Shown here one piece after another: positions 39,932 to 50,606 of a stretch of DNA of 64,000 bases. The position numbers were made by a program, and so were the translations under genes. Below the pieces are notes generated by a model, which ran no database searches, was not told the origin of the DNA, and was given only the letters and a program-made list of their open reading frames with translations. Numbering within the stretch: the first letter of the stretch is position 1; the number at the start of each line of letters is the position of its first letter. The stretch is taken from assembly GCA_036023115.1 (NCBI GenBank), contig JAYKKT010000040.1:3407501-3471500 (forward strand), given 5' to 3'. This DNA comes from Brasenia schreberi (Eukaryota > Streptophyta > Magnoliopsida > Nymphaeales > Cabombaceae).

Positions 39932-40047
39932 TTTTTTGGTTAAAAGAGGAGGCTGAAGCCTAACGCCCACACTCACACATGCACCCTTCGGGAGTCGAAC
40001 TCCTCACCAGAAGCAATGGCGCTAGAGCACCCTGCCGCTGGGTGCGC
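39932..40047 (-). repeat. tRNA-type SINE with target duplication
   Basis: Minus strand: GGGTGCTCTAGCGCCATTGC head, box B GAGTTCGACTCCC, GGTGCATGTGTG, GCTTCAGCCTCCTCTT and an A tail. Flanks TTCAATGGATTTT (39919-39931) and TTCAGTGGATTTT (40048-40060) are a 13-bp duplication with one mismatch, confirming retroposition. Confidence 0.85.
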
Positions 40048-40129
40048 TTCAGTGGATTTTAAGATGAGAATAGCAAAGGTCATGCAGGGAATGGGATGTC
40101 ACAAGGGTGGAAGGGCGTAGCCTCTCTAA

Positions 40130-40294
40130 GGGCACATGTGTCAGCCCGACTGCAGGGCGCTCTAGTGTCATTGCTGCTGGTGGGGAGTTCGACTCTAGAG
40201 GGTGCATGTCATGTGTTTCCCGGTGGGAGTTCGACTCTAGAGGGTGCATGTGTGTGTGCATGTCAGGCTTCGACCTCCTCTTGTAAAAAAAAAA
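40130..40294 (+). repeat. tRNA-type SINE with duplicated box-B segment
   Basis: Plus-strand member of the same family as 39932-40047. The segment beginning GGGAGTTCGACTCTAGAGGG occurs twice, from 40183 and from 40225 (period 42 bp), so box B is doubled. It ends GCTTCGACCTCCTCTTG plus an A tail. Confidence 0.8.
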
Positions 40295-42484
40295 GTTACT
40301 CTCACAAGAGTGTGACTTACTTTCTCACGAGAACCTATCAAATATGTTTCTTCATTCCACTTGTAAAGTTGATTCTCACTCGAATGCGTTTTCTTCCATT
40401 AAATGAGAAAGAAGTTCCTCGCTCGCAGACTCAACCATTTGGCTTCTAGCATCGAGCGCGAAACCAAATCACTAACACTCTTTTCTCGAACACAAGCGTT
40501 GCTGCTTCGGAATCATTTCCACTTCGTTACATTCTTCCTCTCACCAAGCAGAAAGAATTTCCACCTCGTATTATTTTATTTTTCTAAACTAAAATTTCAA
40601 TCTATGAGCTTCATTTGCCATTTTATTTATATTTTCTCATGACAAATTTATGTTATAGCCCCTTTAAATCATTGGCAACAGATGCTTCCAGATTGAAGTC
40701 TCCAAATAGGAGGGTGTCTTAGATTTATAAGGTTTGGAGTACATAGGTGGGTATTTGATTAAGAGGCTTGTGCATACCAAATTAGATCTATAGGCCCACG
40801 CGCCTCCTCGGGCTTCTTTGACGCCCAATAAAATGCTACGTCAAATGATGCTTTTTACTAGATATGGCTGTCAAACCCAAAAATTGGGCTAGCACTCGTT
40901 GAGCCGAGGTGGGGGCGTTTGCCCCACTATAAATTTCGAAAATCAACTTAAAGTCTATATTCAATGATGAGATTAATGTGCTATAATATATAGTTGGCCC
41001 TACCCTAAAACATTCGAGGGCCTATTGGCCCACCCTAAAAGAGTTTCCAGATCTCCAACTGCCTCCTGCACTGACAGTTTTACTGGCCCGGACCTCGTAC
41101 TCAAACACCCTATCTCAAAGAGGGTCATGGTCATAAATGAAAAGGTCAAAACTAAGATGATATGGTTTCCCAACTTTTGAGATTGATTCTCACTATGAAA
41201 TCACTTAAATTAGATCTCCATTCACAAAATATGAAACGTCAAATGTCATTCTCTATTGTGAGATGCAAGAAAAAGCACAATGGAAATTCGTATTGCTCGT
41301 GCACTTTCTTTGAAAGGTTGGGCATCTATGCAAAAAGTTTCAGTTTAGGTGGTCAAAGGTAAATATTGTAAATGGAGCTCTATAATTAGAAAGTTCCATG
41401 ACAAATGTCAAGAAGACTATGTTCACATGCATGAATGTTATGTGATCATTCATGGCATGCACTGTTGCGGCACATGATGTGATCAATGCAGGGTCCACAC
41501 ATGCATGCTGCATCCCAACTTTCTTTGTACATCATCTCCTCAAGTTATGACATGGATGGATGCCAGGAAAAAGTAACCTACCATGCATAACATGTAAAAC
41601 CAATCTAGTACATGAACTAGATTTGGATCATACCAAAACCAAATCCAACGTTTTATCCTCAGGTTTGGCTACATGATATATATAAAGGAAACCACAATAT
41701 CTGAATCTAATCAGGATTAAGGAAAGGATTTGGATATACATGATTAATCAGTTTGACATAACAAATGTGATAAAACAAACCCGAAATCCATGAACTCCAC
41801 GCCTCCAAAGGGTATTTGATTACGAGGTCAAGATCATTGTGGAACTTGAACCACAGTTCCAGTTTCAATGCCTCACTCTTGATCGGCCTTAATAGGATCA
41901 TATAGCCTTTATTTAATATTGATGCCTACGGAGAATTTCCAGTTTGTTAGTCCTAGGCCTCTTAATCGAAACGTTATTAGATCTCTGCCGATCCATCTTT
42001 GACTCATCCTTACATGATGCAGAAGTGACCTGGTCTCACATATCAAGTAAACATGCACGGTGGCGACTATTTGTTACAGCTGATTATCTGTCATATATAA
42101 TATGACGACCCTGATATGATTTCTCGTGATTCACACAAGATTCGGGTAAAAATTCAACGCGGTGTACGTGATTTGTGAAAGAAACAGAAGCGCCACCCAA
42201 TCATTCAAGGTTTCTTTCAATCGCCGCCTGGTTCACAAACATTGACTGACTTGTAAGTTTCATGAAAATGAGAGTTAGCGGGCTCTTCATCTGTAAGCCT
42301 GACTTGTAAGTGTACCTGTTTAATGCAGTCATCATTATCGTCGCAAACATCTCTCTCCTTGCCTTCCGGATAAAACTGCGCTCGTAAACGGAGACTTTCT
42401 CCTTGCCTTCTGGATAATTGTAGAGAGAGATGGATGGTAGGAAAAGGAGAAAGGTTCGGGAACGAGAGAGAGAGAGACGTTTTC

Positions 42485-42492
42485 TATAAAAA
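42485..42492 (+). promoter_or_regulatory. Candidate TATA box of the MADS gene
   Basis: TATAAAAA about 265 bp upstream of the MADS start codon, followed by a pyrimidine-rich leader (CT run near 42685-42700). Position is plausible; there is no transcript evidence. Confidence 0.35.
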
Positions 42493-42753
42493 GAAATGAA
42501 CGCTTCACGTTTTGAAAGCTTTTTGCACTTACATGAATTTGGAAACATTTGCTTGGCAAGAAATTTAAGCTTTTCTTCCTTCCTCCCTCTTGTGGAAAAC
42601 AGAAAAAGATAGTGGTGAGTGGTGTCCTCACAAGCTTCCATCACTTCAAAGACGCTACATAAGGGAGGCAGGAACTCAGAAACCCTCTCTCTCTCTCTTT
42701 TGGTGTGCTTTCCTCTTTGCTTGGTGAGCTAAGTTTTCCGAGCTTTCGAGGAG

Positions 42754-43970
42754 ATGGGTCGAGGCAAGATAGAGATAAAGAGGATAGAGAACAACACGAA
42801 CAGGCAGGTGACCTTCTCAAAGAGGAGAGCGGGGCACATAAAGAAGGCCAAGGAGCTTACTGTGCTTTGTGATGCTCATGTCTCCTTGATCCTTATCTCC
42901 AGTTCCAACAAGGTCTTTGAGTATTGTAGCCCTGTCACAAGGTCTCTCTCTCTCTCTAACTATCTAACGGGTTCATTGTGATCTCTGCAACAGCTTGAAG
43001 AAGATGATTGATCGTTATCAGCAAGCCACTGGAACAAGTTTATGGGACTCCGATTATTTGGTTAGTTATTCTTAAGTTTCTTCTTGATGTTTAACATGCC
43101 TCTTGCTTTTGATCAGCCTAGTTTGTTGATCAGTTTTGTTTATTGTGAAATTATAAGTCGTTACACTTCTAATGATGGAGAATATACACTTGAGATTTTA
43201 TAGCGCATGCAAAAAGAATATAAGAGACTCAATGACAATAATGAGACACTCCGGAAGAGTATCAGGTTCTCTGTGTGTGTGTGTGTGTGTGTGTGTGTAC
43301 GTATATACAGATGTTCCTTTATAACAACTTATGTGTCGATTAAATTCCATGGTTTTTAGGCAGAGGTATGGTGAAGATCTTCATGGCTTGAGCGAGTCAG
43401 AGATGTGCGGTCTTGAGCAAAATCTGAATGAAGCACTTAAGAAGAACAGACAAACACTAGTATGTTTCTAACGTTCAGCCCTAAGTTCGTTCGATATCGT
43501 ACTTCAAACTTAAAAACTAGATTTACTTTATTACTCTAAATCTAACACATTTCTATGTACAAAGATGTTTTTTTCAGTGTTTGATCATCACTAATGTTAT
43601 ATATGTTTACCAGGAAACCAAAATCACCCGACAGATACAAACTTGCAAGAAGAAGGTAAATGGGTTAGAGAAATGGAATAATCCTTGCTCAGGCATGGTT
43701 TAGTATTGGTCCCTGGTGCAGATAAATACAACCATTTCTAACAAAAGATTAGGTTTAAGGGTAAGTAACTCTTAGTTTAGTTGGTTTGCTTGTTCTTTAT
43801 CTGAAGCTTGATAAGAAACAATAGTTACATTTACCCTCTTTTATGATTTTGTTCAACAGGTACTACAAGAACTCGATTGCAGCTCTGAGGAAATGAAGGA
43901 GACTATGAATCCATGCTCTGATGACTTTGAAATGCTATTAATCTTCATGAAAGAGGACGTAGACTACTGA
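42754..43970 (+). CDS. AP3: MIKC MADS-box protein, AP3/DEF-like, 7 exons
   Basis: Predicted floral B-class transcription factor; such proteins bind CArG boxes, usually as a heterodimer with a PI/GLO partner. Exons 42754-42941 (188 bp), 42994-43060 (67), 43204-43265 (62), 43360-43459 (100), 43614-43655 (42), 43722-43760 (39) and 43860-43970 (111) join into one 202-residue frame. The first five lengths are those typical of MIKC genes; a 42-bp exon 5 argues against PI/GLO, which has a shortened one. The MADS domain starts [13 protein letters not shown], with [20 protein letters not shown] and YCSP. K-domain text includes [20 protein letters not shown] and [13 protein letters not shown]. Unusual points are H in [19 protein letters not shown], exon 6 shorter than the usual 45 bp and of unfamiliar sequence, and a short tail ending KEDVDY with no PI-derived or paleoAP3 motif. 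It may be a diverged paralogue; exon 6 is the least certain. Confidence 0.85.
43271..43298. repeat. (GT)n microsatellite in MADS intron 3
   Basis: GT run just inside the 5' end of intron 3. Confidence 0.95.
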
Positions 43971-44483
43971 AAATACCTTAATTTTGTGATTTGGTTGTAG
44001 AATTATTAAGTTAAATATGCTTCAGACCAAGTTTGGCCTTTTAGGTTTTTCTTTTCCTTGAACTTAATTTTTACAACTTCTACAAGTTCATGAGCATGTA
44101 TATGTACTTCTTATCTTGCTGCTAACATGCCTTTATATTTGTGCCTTCAGCATTTGTTAGCGTTTTAAGAGCTTAATCATGTTGAAAATGTCTGTGGAAA
44201 TAATAGTGCTCATCTGCGTAAGTTTTGATATACAGAAGATACATGGAGATAAAGGTATTGAGTGAGGTGGGAGCCTGTCTTCTTTGTTGGGAGTTCATTT
44301 ACAGATTCAGATAATATATGAAACAGTCCCTAAATGATTTTGCATTTGTTTCTTGATCATATATAATAGCTTTTTGGAGTTTTATCTGTGAAATTTTTGA
44401 TTTATTGTGTGTAAATAGGGATTTTATCCATTTCAGAATGTGTAACAAGACATGTATAGGTCACAAGGGCCATTAATTCTTTC

Positions 44484-44627
44484 ATGGCCACCATAGTCCC
44501 GCAAGCATCGAGTCCACAAACTCTTGAAGAGAGCCAACAAGAAGTTGAAAACTACAAAGTAGGTGAAGATTTCTTGCAACTCGGATCTGATATCTTCATG
44601 TTCAACGAAGTTGATCGTGGCTTCTAA
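44484..44627 (+). CDS. Small ORF of 47 codons, unknown
   Basis: ATG-to-TAA frame encoding an acidic 47-residue peptide (starts MATIVPQASSPQTLEE, ends FNEVDRGF), about 510 bp downstream of the MADS stop. The composition is protein-like (hydrophobic and acidic mix, no repeats). No family is recognised and it could be chance or a gene fragment. Confidence 0.2.
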   Translation: MATIVPQASSPQTLEESQQEVENYKVGEDFLQLGSDIFMFNEVDRGF

Positions 44628-44926
44628 AGTAGGTGAGATTAGCTGCTTAGATTTTTAGTCGCCATATTGATCTGTTTTGAGTCAGGCCATCTAAAGAAGA
44701 GCAAAATCATGGTTTCTTTCCAACACTCAACACTCAGCTTTTAGGCCTCCCACAACCTCTTTTACGATGCAAAGCTTCCAGCATGTCACATTTTCATACT
44801 AGATCTCCCCTTGACTCAATACCTTAAATGAAAAAACAAATATTTGTTGAGACCCAAATAATATTGGGGACTGATGTCTAAGTAAGGGTTCGATAAAGGC
44901 ATAAATTTCTTTGTATTTTCATTTAT

Positions 44927-45121
44927 ACAACAACTAAACTTTTTTCCATATTAGATTGGGGTTGGCTACATAGATTTTTTGTTTCTATAGAACTCGTTTA
45001 TATGCCTTGCTAATAGTAACTCAACATAAACTAGATCATTGTTTTCTTCCAACACTTATGTGGTCTTTATTTTCTTCTTCTATTATTTTTATGATCTAAT
45101 TCATGATACCTTCTTACCATA
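44927..45121 (-). mobile_element. 5'-truncated RTE LINE, 3' 190 bp
   Basis: Minus strand matches the last 200 bp or so of the LINE (GTGTTGGAAGAAAACAATGA, TGATCTAG, ATCTATGTAGCC, AGTTTAGTTGTTGT), with many substitutions. TTCATTT occurs at both flanks (44919-44925 and 45124-45130), a possible short target duplication. Confidence 0.8.
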
Positions 45122-45455
45122 ACTTCATTTGGCATCTTCCCTGTATTTGCATGCCATCGGCCTACGTTGCTGCTTGCGATATCATATTCCATGCTACAGA
45201 AACTGAATTTCTTAATCAGTATTTGAGATTAACCACTCAAACTGAATACTTGTTGCAAGTTGTCATCTATTTACTCTTTCATGATTAATTGTTTGCGTGC
45301 ATATTGTAAGAGAACAATTTGCTCACGGCAGACGCTTTCACATAAATGAAGTTAATTAGAGAACTGTCTGGCTTTAAATGATATGTAATTGGATAGTTTG
45401 AACTTTGCTTGATTAGAACTTCTTATTCATGTATTCAAAACACATTTTTTGTTTC

Positions 45456-45545
45456 AATGGCCCGAGGCAGAAGCTAGATGTTATCGAACTGTTGACTTTC
45501 AACTTGAGAGTTGACCCCCTAACCACGTAAGCTAATGCTCTTTGT
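45456..45545 (-). repeat. tRNA-type SINE
   Basis: Minus strand: GAGCATTAGCTTACGTGGTTAG head, box-B-like AGTTCGATAAC, then CTTCTGCCTCGGGCCATTG. The head matches the copy at 38699-38822. Confidence 0.55.
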
Positions 45546-45808
45546 GTAGAGACCTCATAACATTGTTCCCCTGGTTATTGGAGTAATCCACTGTGTGTTG
45601 TGATGTTATTGGGACCATAAAAGTGTGAAAACTGTACCTCTTATTTACTGGGTAATAAATGCTTTTTACTGTTATTCTTTCATAAATCCAAGTAGAATAG
45701 TACATTTGATTTAAATCTCTTTTGTCAATATCAAAGATCATACAATTGAGATATTTGTATAAGATTATCCACCAAAAATGATTATAAACTAAGACTCCCT
45801 TTCTCTCT

Positions 45809-45811
<3 letters not shown>

Positions 45812-45882
<71 letters not shown>
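45812..45882. repeat. Compound (TA)n(GA)n microsatellite
   Basis: TA run to 45855, then GA run to 45882, immediately followed by the MITE at 45884. Confidence 0.95.
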
Positions 45883-45883
<1 letters not shown>

Positions 45884-45886
<3 letters not shown>

Positions 45887-46090
45887 ATGCTAGCACTTAA
45901 ATCTAAACAAATCTCAATCATTCATTAAGATTTGAAATTTAAAAGACAAAAGTGATCATGTGAATAAAATATAAATGCAAAAAATACACATACTTTTTAC
46001 TTTATTGATTCATATCTCAATCATCTATCATTAAATAGGAATGATTTAGATTTGTTTGAATTTGCTAACACCTAAAGGTGCTAGCATATA
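45884..46090. mobile_element. MITE with TATATGCTAGCAC terminal inverted repeats
   Basis: The left end starts TATATGCTAGCAC and the right end in reverse complement starts identically; inversion resumes at AAACAAATCT(C/A)AATCATTC about 20-50 bp in. 207 bp, AT-rich, no ORF. On the right it is followed by CAGTCTCTCTATATAG, the inverse of the TA-GA run on the left. Confidence 0.8.
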
Positions 46091-46795
46091 TCAGTCTCTC
46101 TATATAGAAAGAGTTTGATATGCATAATTATATATAATACATAATAATGCATAATTCTTAGTTTCACATAGTTCTACTATTTGAGCCATCAACCACTAAC
46201 CTCCATCATCTTTTACTACTACTTCACTTTTGCAAACCATTGCACTCCACTATCTTTTGCTACCACTTTACTTTTCCAAACCATCTGCTTGGTGCTCACT
46301 CCATAATCAAAACCAGCTAAACAGCTTTATAGTTTTTTAAATGGTTTTAGTTGGCCAAGATGGTTTTTTGAATGGTAAAATAGTGAAAGGTAACAGCTGG
46401 AAGTTGAAATGGCTCAATCATATGAAATATTGGATTAGGCACCCTATATAATTCTACCTACATATATTCTCTCACACATACACGCAGGCATACACACGCA
46501 TATGTGTGTAGACAAGTTTGCGACTTGTTTTGTAATATATCACTTGAATTCTTTAGACAGAGAATGTGTGGGTGTCCGCATGCCAGAGAGAGAGAGAGAA
46601 TCCATCTGTGGTGTTCTTTCAAGAGTTGATTTTAGGCCCTAAGAGGCACATCTCATCCAGTTTATCTTGCTGGCGAATTGTGTGATCTCAAAACAGCATA
46701 ACTAAGAAGTTTGAAGGTTCTAACGAATTTTTTGTTTTTCGTTTCCCTGTTTCTTTTGGGAGGGGAATGAACTTGATGTCTTTTCTTTGGGGGTG

Positions 46796-46912
46796 GGACT
46801 TAGAATGGGGAGGCTGAACTCAGGTATGCACCCCCCTTGATTCGAACTCATAACTGGCATCTTATGAGCCGGGTCCCCTAGCCAAGTGAGTTGTCGCTAT
46901 GATGCAGCTTAG
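46796..46912 (-). repeat. tRNA-type SINE
   Basis: Minus strand: CAACTCACTTGGCTAGGGGA head, box-B-like GAGTTCGAATCAAG, GGTGCATACC, then CAGCCTCCCCATTCTAAG. Confidence 0.65.
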
Positions 46913-47661
46913 GGATGTTCATGAGGCGGGTGGCCCCGTTTAAGATTCCCGTCCTTATCGCCGCAACGGGATCAAAACCCTCTCTATCCTTATTCTCGCC
47001 GCGACAAACATAGGTTGGAGCTCACTTTTACATATAAAATGAAACCTAATTTATAAAAAATACATCCAAATTAGAACATATTATCACGGATGAAATGTGG
47101 AGAATGGTGAGTTCAAGAATTCAAAAAAGAGGTAACCCTTTCTTTTATTTATTTTCTCTTATAATTTATTTTATTTTAGATGAACCTAACTTTTTAGAAT
47201 CAATTAGAGGAAGGAGTGGAGTCGGGTACACGGGGCGAGAACATGCTTTTTCCATCCCCGTTGTAGATTTTGTTGTTCTCTCCTTGTACTGGAATTTTAG
47301 GGTTGAGCACAATTTGGTCAAAACCAATAATCAATCAAACTGAACCAATCGAAGTTTTCATTTCTGCTCGGTCTTTGGTTCATTCGTTTTGGTTTCAGTT
47401 TTAAAATTTAAAAAAAAACAGGTTCAACTTTTGCAACACAAAACCAAAATTAAGGGAAACTGCATGTGTGTGAATCCAGTCATAGAGATCAAACCAAATA
47501 ACCGATCTGAGACAACCAAAATAATTCGATTCTGTTCGGTTCAATTAGCGATATAATTCTATTTGGTTTCGGTTCTGGGAATTTAGCTTTCGGTTAATCG
47601 GTTTGATTTAGTTATTGAACTTAGCCAACTAATTCACACCCCTACTGTAATTACTTACTGG

Positions 47662-47798
47662 AAAGCACCTAGAGCATTAACTCACCTGGTTGGGTTCTTT
47701 AACTCCCACAATGCAAGTGACAAGTTCGATTCAGGGGGAAGGTGCATCTGTTTGTGTGTCAGGCTTCGGCCTCCCATTCTAATAAACAAAGAAAAAAA
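47662..47798 (+). repeat. tRNA-type SINE
   Basis: Plus strand: TAGAGCATTAACTCACCTGG head, box B AAGTTCGATTC, GGTGCATCTG, then CAGGCTTCGGCCTCCCATTC and an A-rich tail. One of the clearer copies. Confidence 0.75.
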
Positions 47799-50606
47799 AC
47801 CTACTACAAGGAAGTCTTTTTTCTAAAAGAAAACCACGTTTCAAGCATTACTTAGCATATGAACAATGTTTAGCGCTTCAGTATTTAATACTGCCTCCAT
47901 GATAACATGTTCTTTGACTTCTGCAATTGAGCATTGTTAATGTATGGTTCTTGTTTACTGGTAACCGATCATGTCTAATTTTTTTTAATGATATAAATGA
48001 TATTTTTATATACAATAGGCTTTATTTTTTGACAATTGGACTATGATTGGAGCACATATTTAGAACTCGTTTTCTTTTCTTGTCAAATCTGATTAATTGT
48101 GTTCAGACTTGGGTGGAATGATCCGGTTCGAACCATCGGCGTTCTGCCTGCCACCAACTGCAGGCTTAAGGGTGTGTTTGATTGATCGTGTCAGGTTCTT
48201 ATGGTTTTGAGGAATCATTATTTGAGGCCGATAGAAGAGAGAATGAGATGCTTGAGTTTTCATTGAAGTCTTTAAAGTCCAGTGTTAGAAGTTTTCTTAC
48301 TCAAATTGGTCACATGGAATCATAGTTGTAGACCAACGACAGATTCAATTTTTTTGATGGAAAGTTCAATACCTGTATAAAACACACCTTGTGTGGCTCC
48401 GTTGTCATGGTGGAAAACAGAATGCTTGCGGAAAGTTTTTCCCAAACAACGAGCAGAGGAATTATGTCTTGTATGTGCAAGCATTGAACGGTTAGATAGG
48501 CAAGTTACCGTGCCCGGGAAGATCACGACCGTGGAAACCATTTCCGTCTTTTATGCCGCGGTGACATACAAACAGTACGTCAAGAAATGCCCCCCTCTCT
48601 CTCTATGTGGGAGATCTAAATCTGCCAAGGAATCAATTGAACCCTAGCCTTCATCTGGAATCCCTAATTCTCATTTTTCTTACCTAATTTCAGATTTCTC
48701 TCTCGGAGTTGTAGTGCTCTCGATCTTCTGCTGTTGATCTGGTGTAGTTGTGTTTGATGGCTTCTTCTTGATCTGCTCTCTCGATTCAGATCTAGGTAAC
48801 GCTGACATGCTTCTTGATCTTTTTCGTTTTCTAGTTTTCTCCCTTCGATTGATGGTTGGATCTTCTCCTGTTTCCACATTTTTTCTGATCGATCGATTTG
48901 ATGAGCACAACGGCTCTGTCCGTGGGGTTCATTTCCATCGGACTCAGCCACTCTTTGTCTCCGGAGGTGAGCGTCTGTTGCTTTGTTTGCTGATATTTAA
49001 ATTTTGTTGGTAATCCTTTTCAGTTTGTTTGATCGAGATCCATTTAGTATGCATGCCAGTGAAGATAGTTTTGTATATGGTGGGATCAGTCTCAGAATTT
49101 TGTTAACCAGATCTATTTGTTGTTATTACTAACAAATAGATATGGCGACAATGGTTAAGTCATGCCTTTGTTGTTCTGTTTTTCAATTGCTGAGTGTTTC
49201 TACCTCCTGCATTTTGGAGGGGAAGGCGACTTAGTTGCAATTTGGTTGTTGGTTATGGTACCTGCTAAGTAACTCGCTTGTACTTTATAAATGCTAAGAC
49301 TTGGTAATGTTTTCCTGAATAATAAAATCTGTGCCTGTTTGTGGCATGTTTTTTTTTTCTATACTTTTTCATGGTGCTATGGCGTTTGACCTGACTTAGA
49401 CGAGATCAGATTTCAGTCCGAATGCTGGTAATTTTAAGTATCAAAACAAAACCAAAATTGGATCCATGGTGAAAAGTCTGACTGAATTTTGTGCTACTGT
49501 GGCTGCCTCAATGCAACCCTACTTCCCTATGATGTTTAGGCATCAGTTGTTTTAATTTCCTTATGATGTTCTTTCAAGAATTCAAGACTTGGAAGTTATT
49601 CCTATTTCTTCTATTCTTTTATTATTTTGTTCCTTAAAAAGAAATTCCGTTTGTGTTGGAAAGAAAGAGGCGCTTAATTGTTATAATTGGACTGAGCCTC
49701 ATAGTCATATCTAAACTAAAAGATCCTTAATGTCAAACTTGTCTCGATCTTCGTTTGGTTCTAGAATAGTCTTTAGATGATAGGGGTAGTAACTTCTAAG
49801 GTTACCGGCAACATGGCTTATACATGAGTGACGACTTTAAGGATGTGATGCCCATGATCAATTGACTTTGGAGGATACAATCAGGAGGTTTTCTGTCATG
49901 AAGTTTTTTGACATAAGCAGTGACATTAACCAATTGATCACGTTCTCTGGCTTATGAACCATGGTAAATTTGAATGCTTTGCTTTGAGCTTATATCTTGC
50001 ACTGCTGGTTTTATAGAATTTTGAGATTCTTTCATTACCTCATCAAATTTTGATTTCATTGGTTGTAGATATTTATGCTGCTGTTACTTACATTTTTTTT
50101 CACGTGTTGTCAAATTTGAAGCATTTAGGAAGTCCGTTTCCTTTTTCGCCCCAACACAAATTCTTGTCCCATGGTCTGGTGGTGTAGGATTCAGGAACTT
50201 AGGCACATTTGGAAGCACTAAGACTAGAAAATTCTCGGATTGAATGTAACCTTGTACTCAGGTCAGCTGTTTGGTTAGCTTGTTACAAGCTGGAGAAGGT
50301 AGGATTCCTCATCAAATATCTCATTCAAGAATGTTCAGGCATTGGAATTTGGTAAAGTTGGTAACGGTTGACATTCTTCCAAGTTTGTCTTTGAATACTG
50401 AAACTGATGGGTCATTGCACCGGTGGCCAAGCAACATGTCGTCAGATGTCTGGGTTCCCCTTTGATTTATTTGATTTGGATTTGGGCTGTGGAAGCTGGA
50501 GATTAAAGAAGGATTTTTTATGAAAGGAACATTGATATTTGAAAGCATACAAGGGGCTCAGTTTTCTTTTTCTTTTTCTTTTTCAAACTTTGTGAAAGGC
50601 AAGGAG

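Larger units (their letters stand above)
38500..42480. other. Intergenic block between FHA and MADS genes
   Basis: No supported gene. It contains three SINE copies, an AACCGG-word tract (about 39480-39720), a relative of the hAT-like MITE (about 40900-41060), and otherwise unremarkable AT-rich sequence. Minus-strand ORFs at 42201-42644 overlap the MADS promoter and show no motif. Confidence 0.65.
46100..48880. other. Intergenic block before the coatomer remnant
   Basis: Two SINEs, an AACCGG-like tract (about 47340-47620) and undistinguished AT-rich DNA. 48600-48800 looks like a plant 5' leader (CTCTCTCT, AACCCTAG, then ATCTAGGTAAC as a possible leader-intron donor) and may be what is left of the coatomer gene's untranslated first exon. 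Confidence 0.5.

Noticed and set aside
42201..42644. 147-codon minus-strand ORF before the MADS gene
   Set aside because: No motif, overlaps the likely MADS promoter, and contains low-complexity stretches.
48320..48647. ORFs on both strands upstream of the coatomer remnant
   Set aside because: No recognisable domain, overlapping in antisense, and in the region expected to be promoter or leader.
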